Shown: positions 1 to 11,157 of the stretch, one piece after another
Numbering within the stretch: the first letter of the stretch is position 1
Layout: each line of letters begins with the position of its first letter
Assembly (NCBI GenBank): GCA_021234155.1
Contig: JAJEKV010000059.1
Coordinates: 351,844 to 415,843 of the forward strand
DNA: 64,000 nucleotides
Direction of reading: 5' to 3'
Source of the DNA: Isoetes taiwanensis
Lineage: Eukaryota > Streptophyta > Lycopodiopsida > Isoetales > Isoetaceae
The notes under the pieces: model-generated
Database searches by the model: none
Told to the model about the DNA's origin: nothing
The model's input: the letters and a program-made list of their open reading frames with translations, nothing else
Program-made: the position numbers and the translations under genes

Positions 1-1186
1 TGGTCCGAAAACCGGTGTGTATCTAGATGTGTTGAGGCGTTGAACTGCGGGGAAATGGCGCCAGAAATCACTGAAAAAAAAGGATGAAAAAGGGTTGCTT
101 TAGGTATTTGGGCGCTAGGCAGCTTTGGCGTTAGGTATTGGCGCCGCTGACTAAGGTCGCAGGGCTAGGAGCTGGAATCGAAAACGAATAAAGCGAATGA
201 GAAGCTTGGAAAAAACAGTGACCAACTAGGGCCCATCATTTGTCAGCGCCCATGCCCATGGCGGTCCAGGCGCCATATGCCATGCCCGCCATGCGCCGCC
301 CGTGCCGTGGCGTCCGGTATCATGCCATGCCCGCCGCCCCACGCCATGCCCGTGGCGATCAGTAGCCCATGCCCGCCACAATTAATTTTGAAATTCGAGA
401 TATTTTCCCCTAAAGCCCGCCCAAATTTGAACATAAAATTCAAAATTCCCGCCCTTACTTAATTAACATAAAAGTCAAAATTCCGCCATTATATTGAAAT
501 TTGATCCACCAATCAAATTTGAATCGTCCGTTTTGAAAATTGTACTTTGCCTTTAAAGCTCCCTCTTTGCCGCCCCGTACTCCCTTAATGCGACCATGCC
601 ACGAGCGCTAGACGTTTTTCGCACCGGTTCAGCGCTTTCGAATCCGCTGTTCGTCTCAGCATTGCTTCGCATAAAGTAGCGCTTCTTTCTCCGGCGCCTA
701 GGCAGAAACTTTGCAAAGGCGCATCGCGTCTTTGTCGGCGCTTTCTTCTTAAGCTCACGAAATCCCGGTGATTCTTGGCTTTCTTCTTGGCGCTTTCTTC
801 TTGGCGAATCCTCCTTGGCGCTTTCTTCTTCTCGAATCTTTCTTGGCGCTTTCTTCTTGAAGCATTCTTACGCCAATATATATCTGTTTGGGATCAACTT
901 TGATTTTTCTGTTCTATCTCTTGCTCGGGACATACCACTATGGATCTATCTAATATCAAGTAAGTCCACTTTGTTTACGGTATAAATTACGTTCTATTCT
1001 TTGCCATGTGTATAGAGTGTTCAAATCTTCGACATTAATCTTTTGCTAGGACACTAAGAACCTTGGTTTCAATTGCAAAAGTTGGCATGGGGTGCCCATG
1101 TTATGCATGCCTGCTCTTATTGATACATATACAGCAATGGGAGCAAGAATGCATAACATAGGCACCTCGTGTATATTTTGTGATGG
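1..1186. repeat. Non-genic DNA with short GC-rich word repeats
   Basis: No gene is supported here. About 245-370 is built from variants of CATGCCCGCC and GCCCGTGGCG, and about 690-870 repeats GGCGCTTTCTTCTT. Short reading frames on both strands of 243-462 only reflect these repeats. The sequence after 870 is AT-rich and featureless. Confidence 0.45.
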
Positions 1187-1475
1187 AGCTAAGCCATTTG
1201 GTCAAAATGGTGTTGGATCAAATGGCGCCATGGCGCCATTTGGTCGAAACGGTGTTGGATCAAATGGCCATAGCCATTTGATCCAAATTCACACCTATGG
1301 CACATTCATAGGTGTGAATTTGGATCAAATGGCGCCATGTGATCCAAACACCATTTCGACCAAATGGCGCCATGACGCCATTTGATCCAAGTGTTCACCG
1401 TTACACCAAATAGCGCCATGGCGCCATTTAGCTCCAAATTTGGACCAAAATTTATACTTTTGTACTAAATAGCGC
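1187..1475. repeat. Foldback element built on the palindrome AAATGGCGCCATTT
   Basis: The word AAATGGCGCCATTT and its halves recur many times. At the centre, 1273-1299 is a perfect reverse complement of 1307-1333: a 27-bp stem with the 7-nt loop GCACATT. Further out, 1235-1268 pairs imperfectly with 1339-1370 (the GGTCGAAACGGTGTT side against AACACCATTTCGACC). The block folds into a long nested hairpin, as a MITE or foldback element would. No target duplication was identified. Confidence 0.7.
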
Positions 1476-1565
1476 CATTTTCGCTTATTTTTTGCTTATT
1501 TTTCCTCTATTTCATATGTTCTGAAAAGTATCGCCTTGCTTGATTGAAACAGGTTTAATTTTCCC

Positions 1566-1942
1566 CTGTACAACCTATTCGTCGGAAGGACAATTGTTGC
1601 CCGGGGACATATTTTGAATAGAACCACTCTTCATGGGAAGGAAATAGATCCTTCAAATGTAGCAATTGAGGTCTTGAGTCCAGGTGATCCCATCGACAGA
1701 ACTTCCGGTCCCCGGAGGGGCAGATAACATTGGTGGTGAAAAGAGGCACATTCATTCAGTGGCCTAAGAGGGATGTAAAACCAAATGAGTGGCCCTCAAG
1801 TGAAGATACGTCTTCGAGATCCCTCAATTTGCCCTCTTCACAAGAGGATTCATCTAGTAGTCCACCATCATCAAGAGCCCGCCCGGGACATCGGTTTTCA
1901 CCGCTCCTTTGTGGTGAACCAAGCAACACAAAGAACAAATGA
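1566..1942 (+). pseudogene. DUF8039-like fragment, CACTA (En/Spm) transposon-associated
   Basis: The frame from 1566 reads LYNLFVGRTIVARGHILN, then HGKEIDPSNVAIEVLSPGD, and hits a stop near 1722. The adjacent frame continues with ITLVVKRGTFIQWPKRDV and then a Ser-rich tail. The order VA-x-G-x-I, HG, V-x-V, and a closing G-T-F-I-x-WP resembles DUF8039, found in plant CACTA transposon proteins. That assignment rests on motif memory and is moderate. The frameshift makes it a remnant. No transposase catalytic domain is seen nearby. It lies about 1 kb upstream of the DUF7869 remnant and may or may not belong to the same element. Confidence 0.45.
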
Positions 1943-2990
1943 AGAAGAGCGAGATAGTAGAGGAGATTGGAGGTCATGAGAATCTAGCTGCCTGCCTTGG
2001 TCTCGGGTTGTTTAAGCACGAAGATGAGACGATCTACTACTCGAAACAGATCTACTAGGTTTGCCATGCTACATTCTTCACTCCTGCGACCGGATCTAAA
2101 TATTTCGAGGCTTAATATAGTCTTTAGTGATCCTCGGGGATGCTATAGACGATGAGTTCTTGGGTGTATCAAAGGTCGGGCTTTCAAGTGGGTAACATAA
2201 TAGATCCAATGGGAAACCAAAATATCAGGTCATGTCATGCTTGTCTTTGAGGCCTATAGCTAATTGATCCTAGTAACACGGGAGACCCATCTTTGTTTTG
2301 CTTCATGATGGTAGGACAGTTTCACAACATTTACAAGCTCTTGCTGCTCTCGAACATGATGATTTAGAAGTTGAATGCTTGGAAGCTGATGTTGAGAAGC
2401 AATTCAAGAGGAAAAGGAAATATATACATATGTGAAGAGGGTCGGGGAGGGAACCAAAGGGGATGGCAAGGAGGAGAGGATGTGTGCTTCCAAGGCAATC
2501 AAGAGTGCTCTAAAATCAACATCTTTGCAAGGGCCGAATGTGTCAAAAACCCGAGCCGACAACAAATATGTGCCTTAAGAAAAGAATTTTATTCTCAATC
2601 AAGCAAAGTGCCGAGGATTACGCTTGTTTTGATGTGTTGAGTGTAACTTATACAGGCGTCCGGAGGCGAAAGTAGTGGTCGTGGGTGGAGTCTTTGTCAG
2701 TCGCATGGCTGCGTGGCTTTAGGAGTTGCTTTCCGTTTTATAGTTGGAGGAAGAGGTTCGAAAGTTAGGTGGAAAGCGGGCGGAACATGGTATCTGAGCT
2801 CTAAGAAGCCTAGATCTATGACACTAGCTTCTGAGAAAGTGTGCTTGATACCTTCATTAGTGAGAAAGAGAGCATTCCACATAGAAGCAAAAAAGGAAAG
2901 GATGATATAAGGGAGAATGTTAGCAAACTTCCTTCCATCCTTAATAAGAAGAGCATACATAAGGAGGTGGCCCGTGGTGGAAGAATTGAG
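1943..2990. other. Degenerate coding-like DNA between two transposon remnants
   Basis: Plus-strand pieces such as 2371-2640 look protein-like but are short and in different frames. I recognise no domain. The stretch could be the decayed amino-terminal part of the DUF7869 gene that follows, or separate transposon debris. Confidence 0.3.
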
Positions 2991-4755
2991 GAAAGAGTGT
3001 AACCTTGCCCTCTTTTTACAATATTTGGAAGAAAGAGTTTCCAGACGTCAGCATAGCAAAAAATACAACATTCTCCAAGTGTAACATATGTGTAGTCATC
3101 AAGCAGAAAATGGAAAGAACAAAAGATACAAGGGAGAGGCGCAACCTTTCAATTCAACGGCGGGCACATATGTTGGAACAACGTTCCTGTAGGAGTCAAT
3201 ATTGGCATTGGCGTGCATTATCACATCGTTCACCAGAAAGTCACATGATAAGATGGATCAGGTCAAAACACTCACACCAAGAAGTCACCATCTCGCAAAA
3301 GTCTGTTTTGGAGAGGAGATCGCTTGAAGAGCAGCTTTGACAGGAGCATTGACACATGGTCATGGTGGACGGGCTTATGGCCATTTCTCTCTTGATCTTT
3401 GGAAGGATGACTCAAACTTTCATGTTGGATCACTTTCTAGGATCCTACACTATCTTGAGTTGCCGGAAGAAGACAAGTGTGGTGATTTGTGTGGAAGCAG
3501 AACTACAGATTGCAAATTGATGCAAGCCCTAAAAGATACTCGACCAACTGCGGCATAAGCTAGTGCGGACACAAGAGAAGATGCCTTCATCTTCTAGTGC
3601 CAACTTAGAAGGCTTCAATCCTCTTCCTCGAAATCTCTACTTACAGTTGGATAATGCATCGGGTCAAAATAAAAATAGATATGTGTTCTCCTACCTCTCT
3701 TATTTGACATGGCTTAAGGTATTCGATGAGATTCAGGTTGGTTTCATGATGGTTAGGCACACTCATGACGATATTGATGCATTGTTTGGGAACTTTTCGA
3801 CGTTAATGAGTTCATCGGATGCTCTAACTTTGCCTGAGTTGCTTTACTTGTTTAGCAAGTGCAATGCAAAGTCTCCTGTTCCATATTTTGTGGATGAAGT
3901 TCCAGATTGGAAAGGCTTTGTCAAGGGATATATCCCTGATAAGGGCCAACATCTAACAGGCCATACCGACCCATTGCTATTCCGATTTAAAATGGATGGG
4001 AAATGGCCCATTATGCAATATAAGATGCGGCCAACCCATAAAGAGTGGATTCCAGAAAATGGAATAAGAATGTGGAAGGAGGATGAAAATGGTGAGCCAA
4101 CGTTACCAACAGGGGTGCCTAAAAATATCCCTCCAAGGAAGACATTGAAAGATCTCCCTGGCCTGGCAGACAGCATTATGGAATTCCTTCTGCAAAAATC
4201 AAGAAGATAGTGTGTTTGCACGACAGTACAAAGCAACTATGGATTACTGGAACGAGATTCTTTTGTGTTTGGAAGATGTATCTCCAGGACGACCTCAAAA
4301 TGATAACTTTTGGTTGCGTACAAGGCAAGAACCTCTACAAGCTGCATTTACTCCAGAGGTCGATGAAGCCGCTGTGCTTGTAAGACCTTTGCCTACATAT
4401 TGTGGGCCAGCAGATGGGCGTCCAGTGTTGCCTATGGATGACTTCGATCCTCATGCACATGTTACGAAAGGTATGTTTGTTTTAGTCCGACCTGGAGACG
4501 ATGAAACTCCAACGTGGTTGGGCTTTACAGAAGAAGATGCCATCCTAGATCCAGAGTCTACCAATTATGGTCACATTTATGTATCATGGTGGATGCCTGT
4601 TGGTCGTGACTATCTGGGGGTTGCTTAACTAAACGTTGGCGACCCAATCCATCGGATCCATCAAGGTATGAGAAGTTAGATGCCATACATTATGCATGGG
4701 ATGCAAATGGCAAAAGACAGAAGATTGTTGATTCCAAAATACATTGTTGACATGT
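2990..4755 (+). pseudogene. DUF7869 transposon-derived gene, broken
   Basis: Successive plus-strand frames form one decayed protein. Around 3005-3340 lies FPDVSIAKNTTFSKCNIC, a short CxxC segment, followed by a remnant of an MLEQ...YWHWR helix. At 3337-3558 come TGALTHGHGGRAYGHFSLDLWK and HVGSLSRILHYL. The best-kept part, 3563-4210, has NLYLQLDNASGQNKNR, then QVGFMMVRHTHDDIDALFG, typical of DUF7869, whose spaced acidic residues recall a DDE/RNase H-like nuclease (inference). The carboxyl part (4212-4628) has HVTKGMFVLVRPGDDETPTW and WWMPVGRDYLGVA and resumes in another frame to about 4750. At least four frame changes or stops separate the pieces, so it is not functional. Such genes are numerous in some fern and moss genomes (general knowledge, unverified here). 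Confidence 0.72.
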
Positions 4756-5300
4756 GGGGGACATAGCATTAGCTAAAAGCTCTCAATCTCGGTCATGTTC
4801 TCGATAATCATGTATGTAATTTCTTTTGCTATAATACTTAAGCATTTTGGACAATTAATCGTTGTCGATACATCCTAATTTATGCTTATACTAACATCCT
4901 TACATCTATTATAATAGGTGTTTAATACACATCATTACATCGATGCACACATTATTGATGGCATACATATAATTTAGATGCACATATTATTGATGGCATT
5001 ATAGAGTCGATGATTCACTCATCATCAATCCCTCGCTATTGTGATCGTGATTCAGCTCGTCGGCATGGCTCGGGGAACCCAAAGAAGATGGATCACAACA
5101 CGAGTAAGGCCGGGGCAATCACACTCACGACCTTACGCTTTGGATTGTAAGTAAGGATCCAACTTTTAACACCTTTATGTATGCAAATGATTAATATCAT
5201 TGTAGCTCATGGAGCAAAGAATGGTCTCAAACTGATCTTCATAAATATTATAAGCCATGGGAGATGAATGACTTACCGAATGGAGCTGCTTTTATAGTCG
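4756..5300. other. AT-rich non-coding stretch
   Basis: Around 4925-5000 the phrase GCACANATTATTGATGGCAT occurs twice in tandem. I see no gene or element boundary. Confidence 0.4.
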
Positions 5301-5307
5301 TTGTAGA

Positions 5308-5428
5308 ATTATTGGTATAATACTTCAGCATTATTGGTATTATACGTGAGCATTATTGGTATTATACGTCAGCATTATTGGTATTATACTTCAACATTAT
5401 TGGTATTATACTTCAACATTATTGGATT
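5308..5428 (+). repeat. Tandem repeat of about 22 bp, six copies
   Basis: The unit is close to CATTATTGGTATTATACTTCA, with small changes (CGTGAG, CGTCAG, TTCAAC). It is a simple minisatellite with no coding value. Confidence 0.8.
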
Positions 5429-5454
5429 CGTAGCTATAAATTCTTTTACCTTGT

Positions 5455-5815
5455 TTTCACTCCTCACTTTTCACCTTGCTACTTGATCTTGATCCTTGCT
5501 TAAGAATCTTGCTCCTTCATCTTCCTTGTTCCTTGATCTTCTTGCTACTTGATCTTCTTGCTACTTGATCTTTCTTGTTCATTGCTTCTTGCTACTTGAT
5601 CTTGATCCTTGTTCCTTGCTACTTCATTCCCGTGGTCCTTGCTACTTGATCTTGTTCCTTGCTCTTGATCTTGCTACTTGATCTTCTTGCTTGCTCTTGA
5701 ACTTGCTACTTGCTCCCGTGCTCCTTGCTACTTGATCTTCTTGCTTTCTCTTGAACTTGCTACTTGCTCTGCTCCGTGTTCCTTGCTCCGTCGGTGATCC
5801 TTGCTTGCTTTTGCA
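5455..5815. repeat. Low-complexity (CTTGCTACTTGATCTT)n array
   Basis: Irregular tandem copies of CTTGCTACTTGATCTT and CTTGTTCCTTGCT fill this stretch. Minus-strand reading frames here are Ser/Lys-rich repeat artefacts. Confidence 0.8.
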
Positions 5816-5820
5816 AATGA

Positions 5821-6350
5821 TTGGACCCAATCCTCCTCGGGCTACTCGAAGGCACGGAAGCATGCCCCTGCATTCTCATGCGGCCTGGAATGGATGAGCT
5901 ATGGGACCATTTCTTGAGTGGAGGTTGCGCCCACGGCCCCACCAAGGAGCTTACAATGGAGTTGATCAACTTCATTCTGGAGCGATTTGATTGTGGTCAT
6001 GAGCCACTGATGGAAATTAATCCATCTGAATGTTATAGGAGACTTGCAATGAGGGGACTTCTTGAACCCCCTCCTTATCTGGACGAGATGCTACAGCAAT
6101 TGAGGCCTCTTCTTCGTCTTTGGATATTTAGCACACTCTCTGGATGCATACATATCAGAGTTCATTCATGAAATTAACCGGGGACAGATGTATGGCCTTA
6201 TTAGGGTGTACTACAACGAGTACAACGGTTTTGTGGAGTTGGGTCCGCTCTTCTTCCGTGAGTATCATCGTGGAATTACTTTTCTAATGACTAGGTACCC
6301 CATATGGTGGGAAGAATCAGGTTGGGAGGAGCGTGAGCTCTTGACTCCCT
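5821..6350 (+). CDS. Unrecognised protein-like frame, probably a remnant
   Basis: The frame 5821-6171 (116 residues) contains MDELWDHFLSGGCAHG and ELTMELINFILERFDCGHEP, which look like real helical protein rather than noise. The last 20 residues degrade, and protein-like sequence seems to go on in another frame to about 6350. I do not recognise a family. It starts just after the minisatellite, has no obvious promoter, and is most likely transposon debris. Confidence 0.25.
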
Positions 6351-6509
6351 AACCCGGATCGTGGGTTAGACCTCATGAGCCAAGGGAAAGGGGAAGGGAA
6401 GGGGTTAGGAACACGGGGAAGGTTACTAGGGACATACATAGTTCATACTTCGGTCTCTATTGTGTTTGGAAGTTGGTATATGATACCGTGTTATTATGTT
6501 CTCTAAATA

Positions 6510-6660
6510 TTCATGTATGTATGATAAACGGGTACTGCACGTGTATACAACCCCTGCATAAGGTCTCTGTACACGTGTATACAACCCCTGCATAAGGTCT
6601 ATGATACAGGGTACTGTACACGTGTATACAACCCCTGCATAAGGTCTATACAACCCCCAT
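6510..6660. repeat. Tandem repeat of about 40 bp, three copies
   Basis: The core ACGTGTATACAACCCCTGCA, followed by TAAGGTCT, recurs near 6539, 6572 and 6618, with ACAGGGTACTG-type spacers. A fourth partial copy ends near 6655. Confidence 0.8.
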
Positions 6661-7084
6661 AATAAAAAAATTCCAGTTTACTAAAAATTTTCCCATTATA
6701 ATGAAATTGTGCTTTAGTACTTCCATGTTTTTCTATCATTTTCTTGCAATTCTAAAGTATTTTTAATGTACCTCTAATATAGCATTGAGCATTCCGGCTA
6801 ATGAAAATCTAAATACCCATGTTTCTGTAAGCTTATTACAACCTGTAGTGACACAATGATCATGAGGTGATGAGCCCACCAGTAGACTTGAAGATGAGGT
6901 AAGAGTTTTTGTTATTTGAAATCACATAGCTAGATGTGGTAGAGTTTGCATTAGACATGTGTAGATATTGTTGTTGTCAGATGGGGTGCTTGGAAGTGAA
7001 CATATATGGCTCAGCACGCGCCCAACTTGGTGGCCGCTATGCAAGTTGTTTGGGGATCCAATTTGGAGCTTGTGCACTAAAACA
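6661..7084. other. AT-rich non-coding stretch
   Basis: Nothing recognisable; reading frames are short and on both strands. Confidence 0.35.
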
Positions 7085-7254
7085 GGGTGGGCGACCAATA
7101 TGGAGAGCCCAAATGGGCGGACGCCCAATTTCGTGCGTCCAAATTGGGCAGGCGCCCAATTTAAAGGGGAAAAAAAAAAAAGATCTCAAATTGGGCGTCC
7201 GCCCAATTTAGATGCACCAAATCCCAATTTGGGCTTACCATATTGGGCTGAGGC

Positions 7255-7262
<8 letters not shown>
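7085..7262. repeat. Palindromic word array, AATTGGGCGNNCGCCCAATT type
   Basis: AAATTGGGC and GCCCAATTT alternate about eight times, giving self-complementary units such as TTGGGCGTCCGCCCAA and TTGGGCAGGCGCCCAA. An A-run at 7169-7181 interrupts the array and a CT microsatellite follows it at 7258-7278. Confidence 0.7.
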
Positions 7263-7286
<24 letters not shown>

Positions 7287-7974
7287 GGGTTGCCCCTAGG
7301 GGGGCAAACCCTTGTTTATGTGGGCTTTTGGCATATCCTAGGTATATGCTAGAATATCCCTAGGATATGCTGGTGACTGCTCAAAACCTCCTACTTCCTA
7401 TAAACTGGCGATCACTGTAAGCTGTAAGCTGGCGGCCTGTGCAAACCTGTTCTAACCGGGTAACTGGCCAGGCACTGAATGCCAAACAAATGGAAAATGG
7501 AAAGTCTCTGAAGCAGCAGTCGCAGAGCTGTGGGTTGAGAAAAATCCGAGCACTTGGTTGCAACGAAGCTCAAAAATATCATCTGCTTCAGCCAGCAAAG
7601 AGGTGTGTTTGGGTATTTGTTTGCTTTGGATTTTAGGGGTTTCAAGGAGATTTATTTCAAGGATTCGTCTATGAGAATGCGTGTTCAGGATTTCCATAGT
7701 TTGGGCACACCTTTTTCCAGGCTTCATCTTGCTGCAGTGTTGGATGTCACTCGGAAGTCTTTTATGCAGTTTGCTCTGGAGGATTCATTTTGAGAATTTG
7801 ACTTTCGGCAGTACCTCTTTGCACGCCAGATATCAGTAAGTAATCATGGTCCTTAGACCAGCAGCTCAAATAAACAGTACGAATGTAGCCTACCAATATT
7901 TGTGATTGTAGATTATAGTCGGTTTGTCACTACCACACTTTAGATGCTTTGATATGGGAACAATCAAGCTACAT
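7263..7974. other. Non-coding stretch before the LINE
   Basis: Short overlapping frames on both strands (7381-7793) show no recognisable domain. A palindromic CCTAGGNNATNNTAG-like motif repeats near 7335-7368. This may be the flank into which the LINE inserted. Confidence 0.35.
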
Positions 7975-9280
7975 TGCTTTCAGGTGAAGGTCATGTTTTG
8001 TGGCTGAATGAGCGTTCAGATGGTTTGCTTTGCTGGCCACGCCAATCACCAGATACAGTAAAGAATAAAATGGGTACGCATGTTCTTGCTCTATGTGAGT
8101 CCTTCAATTTTATTGTATACAATGGACTTGTGAGATTTTCAGGTATAAATTGTTTCACTTGCATACAACCAAATGGAAATAGTACTATTGATCTTTTGTT
8201 AGGAGATCCGGATGCAATTGGGTATGTGACCGATTTTAAGTTCTTGGAAAGAAATCCAGATTCTGATCATGTGCCTTTTATGTTTCAATTGAATGCCCAT
8301 ATTGTTAAGCGTCCACCTGATGTCTCTCGTCCTCAAAAAATAAAGCTTAATTATAAACTGGCAGATAAATATGGAAGCGCATTGAGTGCTAAACTAGAAG
8401 AGATTCATTTACAGGAATCCCTAGAAGAAAAGAGTAGGAGGCTGACTGATGTAATAATTGATACAGCAGGTGATATATTTGGCTATGCTCCTAGTAGGAA
8501 GAGACGCCATCGTAAATGGTTTGACGCAGACTGCCTCAAGGCAAAAAAAAAGTGCATGAAGTCTATAGATCCTCTTGTTCACAAGCAGTATAAAAATTTG
8601 GTCAAGCAAAAAAAAAGAGATTGGAAGCGCCGACACCAAGAAAGGATCATCCAAGAAGTGGATAGAGATCCAAAAAGTTTCTGGAACAGGTCATCTAAGA
8701 AGACAGAAATTGGAGATATAACAAGAGATGATCTTCTCTTTTTGGTCTCAGAATTATATAGTACAGTAGATACAGGTAATTTGGACTGCGCAGGAGAAGC
8801 TATACCCATATTCGCGGAAAAAGATGTACAAATAGCCCTACAAAAAATGAAAAATGGACGTGCTTGTGATTCAAGAGGTATGTCAATTGAGTTTTTTAAA
8901 TGGGGAGAAAATGAGCTTTGTAGTCTTTTGGCATATCTATGCAATGAAGCACTCCTGAGAGGATATTTCCCTACAGAATGGTGTCTAAATAGAGTTGTAC
9001 CCGTACATAAGACTGGTGATAAGGACGACATTAAAAATTATAGAACCATTCTAGTGAGCAATGTATTTGCTAAATTATTTGCAGCAATGCTTGAACTCAA
9101 GATTACATGCTGGGCAGAAGAACAAAACATAAGAGCACCAGGACAGGCAGGCTTTCGTACAGATCACTCTACCTTGGATCACCTAGTCACTTTGAGAGTG
9201 CTCACGGAAGGTGCCAAAGGTACAGGCAATAAGAGATTTTTAGCATTTATAGATCTTACTAAAACCTTTGATAGAGAATC
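7974..9280 (+). pseudogene. LINE ORF2 part 1: endonuclease end and RT fingers/palm
   Basis: Residues 1-110 carry the second half of an exonuclease-endonuclease-phosphatase domain: the TIDLLLGDPDA block and the catalytic-type SDHVP near residue 97. The RT begins near residue 290 (AEKDVQIALQKMKNGRACD), with NYRTILVSNVFAKLF and GQAGFRTDHSTLDH. Motif A is AFIDLTKTFD, holding the first catalytic Asp. The frame is lost just after motif A, where the sequence should run on to the LLERLELLQ-type helix found in the next frame. Confidence 0.85.
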
Positions 9281-9660
9281 GCACGCATCTTGCTGAAAGA
9301 CTTGAATTGTTGCAAGTCCCTGTTGAATTGCGAAAAGCTGTTGCTTGTCTCTATAATGAAGTTTTGGTTGAGCTTTCTTTTCCTTTTTCTGGATCTGAAA
9401 AAATCAATAATACCATTGGAGTTAAACAGGGCTGCCCATGCTCTCCTACTCTTTTTGGTTTGCTTATAGATGAGCTCGAATGTTGGATGACAAGGCTAGG
9501 TGGCATGGGAGCAAGGCTTGGGAAATATGTACTGCAATTGCTAATGTTTGCAGATGATATAGTATTAATTTCAAGGGATGCAAGTGGGTTACAGAGACAC
9601 TTGGACGTGCTTGAGACCTTTTGTTCCTCTAAACAAATGCAGATTAATGTAAGTAAATAA
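9268..9660 (+). pseudogene. LINE ORF2 part 2: RT motif B/C
   Basis: This frame picks up directly after the frameshift. It has GVKQGCPCSPTLFGLLIDEL (motif B region) and LLMFADDIVLIS, with FADD as the catalytic motif C. It ends at a TAA at 9658-9660 inside the thumb region, where a relative would read on into KVMVFGGK. Confidence 0.85.
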
Positions 9661-10728
9661 AAAGTAATGGTGTTTGGCGGCAAGGATTTCACTATATTTA
9701 CAGTGGGTGGTGCTCCTTTGCAAAAGGTGACAGAATATAAATATCTTGGGATTGATATGACATGTAATTACAGATGGACAAGGGCGGCTCAGAAACGTGC
9801 TTCAGGAGGACTGCGGGCCTTTTATGGTATGATTTATCAATGTAGGCTTAATAATTTTGAACATTGGAAGTTACGAAGATTGCTTTTTGGAGTTCAAGTG
9901 AAACCAGTTATTCTATATGGTAGCCCAGTATGGGGCCCTGGATTATCCCGAAAATGCTGGAATGGCATTAAGAATGTGCAGAAGCATTTTTTATTAAGTG
10001 AGCTTGGTGCAAAGCCACAAACTCCATATTGCATGATGTTGGCTGAGACAGGCATGTTACCCTTAGAAGTGGAAGCCCTATGCAGAACAATAACTTTTGT
10101 TAATAGGGTTCTCACAATGGAAGTGGATAGATTTCCTTGCCTAGCCCTTGAGCAATCCAAGGATAAGGGGTGGTATTGTGAAGTGAGAAAATGGAGTACT
10201 AAGTGGCTTGGACATGATGTGTGGCCGAAGTCAACTAAGTACAAAGAAGTTTATGGGGAGGTGAAGGCTTGTGTCCTGAAGGAAATGTGGAAGCTTGAAC
10301 CAAACGGAGATGTTAAAAAAAGGTTCTATCTTGATGATATAAACAAGCTGGACACATATGAAGAACAGGAGTATTTGCTTGCAAACATCAACAGAAAGAA
10401 CCGCATGTTAATTTCTCAGTTGCGGTTATCATCGCATCACCTACATGTTGAAACAGGTAGATGGAATGGAACACCTCATAATGAGAGATTTTGCCTGGGA
10501 TGCCTAGACCCTGAAATTGAAACAGAGAAGCACGCGTTTCTAGAATGTTCAGCTTATGAGAATATTAGAACCAAATATGATATACAGAGCCAGACCTTGA
10601 GAGAGCTACTAGAAATACCTGCACATAAGTTAAGTGTTTATCTTAGGGATGTTTGGATGGAGCGTACAGACATTATAAACTTATTTAATCTTATGGATAG
10701 TTTTGATATTTCAGGTGCTTCGGATTGA
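9661..10728 (+). pseudogene. LINE ORF2 part 3: RT thumb and C-terminal zinc knuckle
   Basis: In frame with the stop at 9658, it continues KVMVFGGKDFTIF and EYKYLGIDM, the usual RT thumb landmarks. About 260 residues of connector follow, then CLGCLDPEIETEKHAFLEC (C-x2-C-x8-H-x4-C), a typical C-terminal LINE knuckle. It ends at a natural stop at 10726-10728, followed by a short 3' UTR and the AAATT tail. Confidence 0.85.
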
Positions 10729-10840
10729 GTGCCTATATTACGTTGCATTACACTATGTATTTTGTTTGCCATAGAGGCCTGGGGGCCTAAATGGCTTGAT
10801 GAATAAATTAAATTAAAATTAAATTAAATTATATCTACAA

Positions 10841-11157
10841 GCATCGTTTATCCACCAGTAGGCCAAAAGCACGTAGCTAGTTAAGAGAATTCAAGCTTTA
10901 GTTCTAATATATATAGGATATATAAGCGTTTTATGCAAAATAATATACTAGCTTGGCAGGTGAGAGAGATATGTGATTCTATAATGATAAAATAGCCTGT
11001 GAGGATGAGTCTTGCCCATGTGGTGGCTGCAAAGTGGTGACAGTGTGCTAGAACTAGCAATGAGGAAGTCATGTTTTAAGTGGGGAAAATCATCTTCTTG
11101 GAACCTCAGATCCTTGGATAAAAAAACTTGTACTTGTCCATTGTCTGGGCATGCCAA
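10841..11157. other. Short non-coding gap
   Basis: Sequence between the LINE tail and the TRS130-like exon. No splice acceptor or promoter can be assigned with confidence. Confidence 0.35.

Larger units (their letters stand above)
7975..10840 (+). mobile_element. 5'-truncated, inactive non-LTR retrotransposon (LINE)
   Basis: One element, read in three successive frames, gives the end of an apurinic endonuclease, a reverse transcriptase and a C-terminal Cys/His knuckle. It then ends at an AAATT-rich tail (10803-10835). The 5' end is missing: similarity to the endonuclease begins inside that domain, so reverse transcription probably stopped early. A frameshift near 9275 and a TAA at 9658 kill it. 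The RT core with FADD and a GVKQGCP block fits the I/Jockey/R1-type side of plant LINEs, but the clade is not certain. I could not identify a clear target-site duplication. A degenerate 3' relative lies at 58060-58945. Confidence 0.85.
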
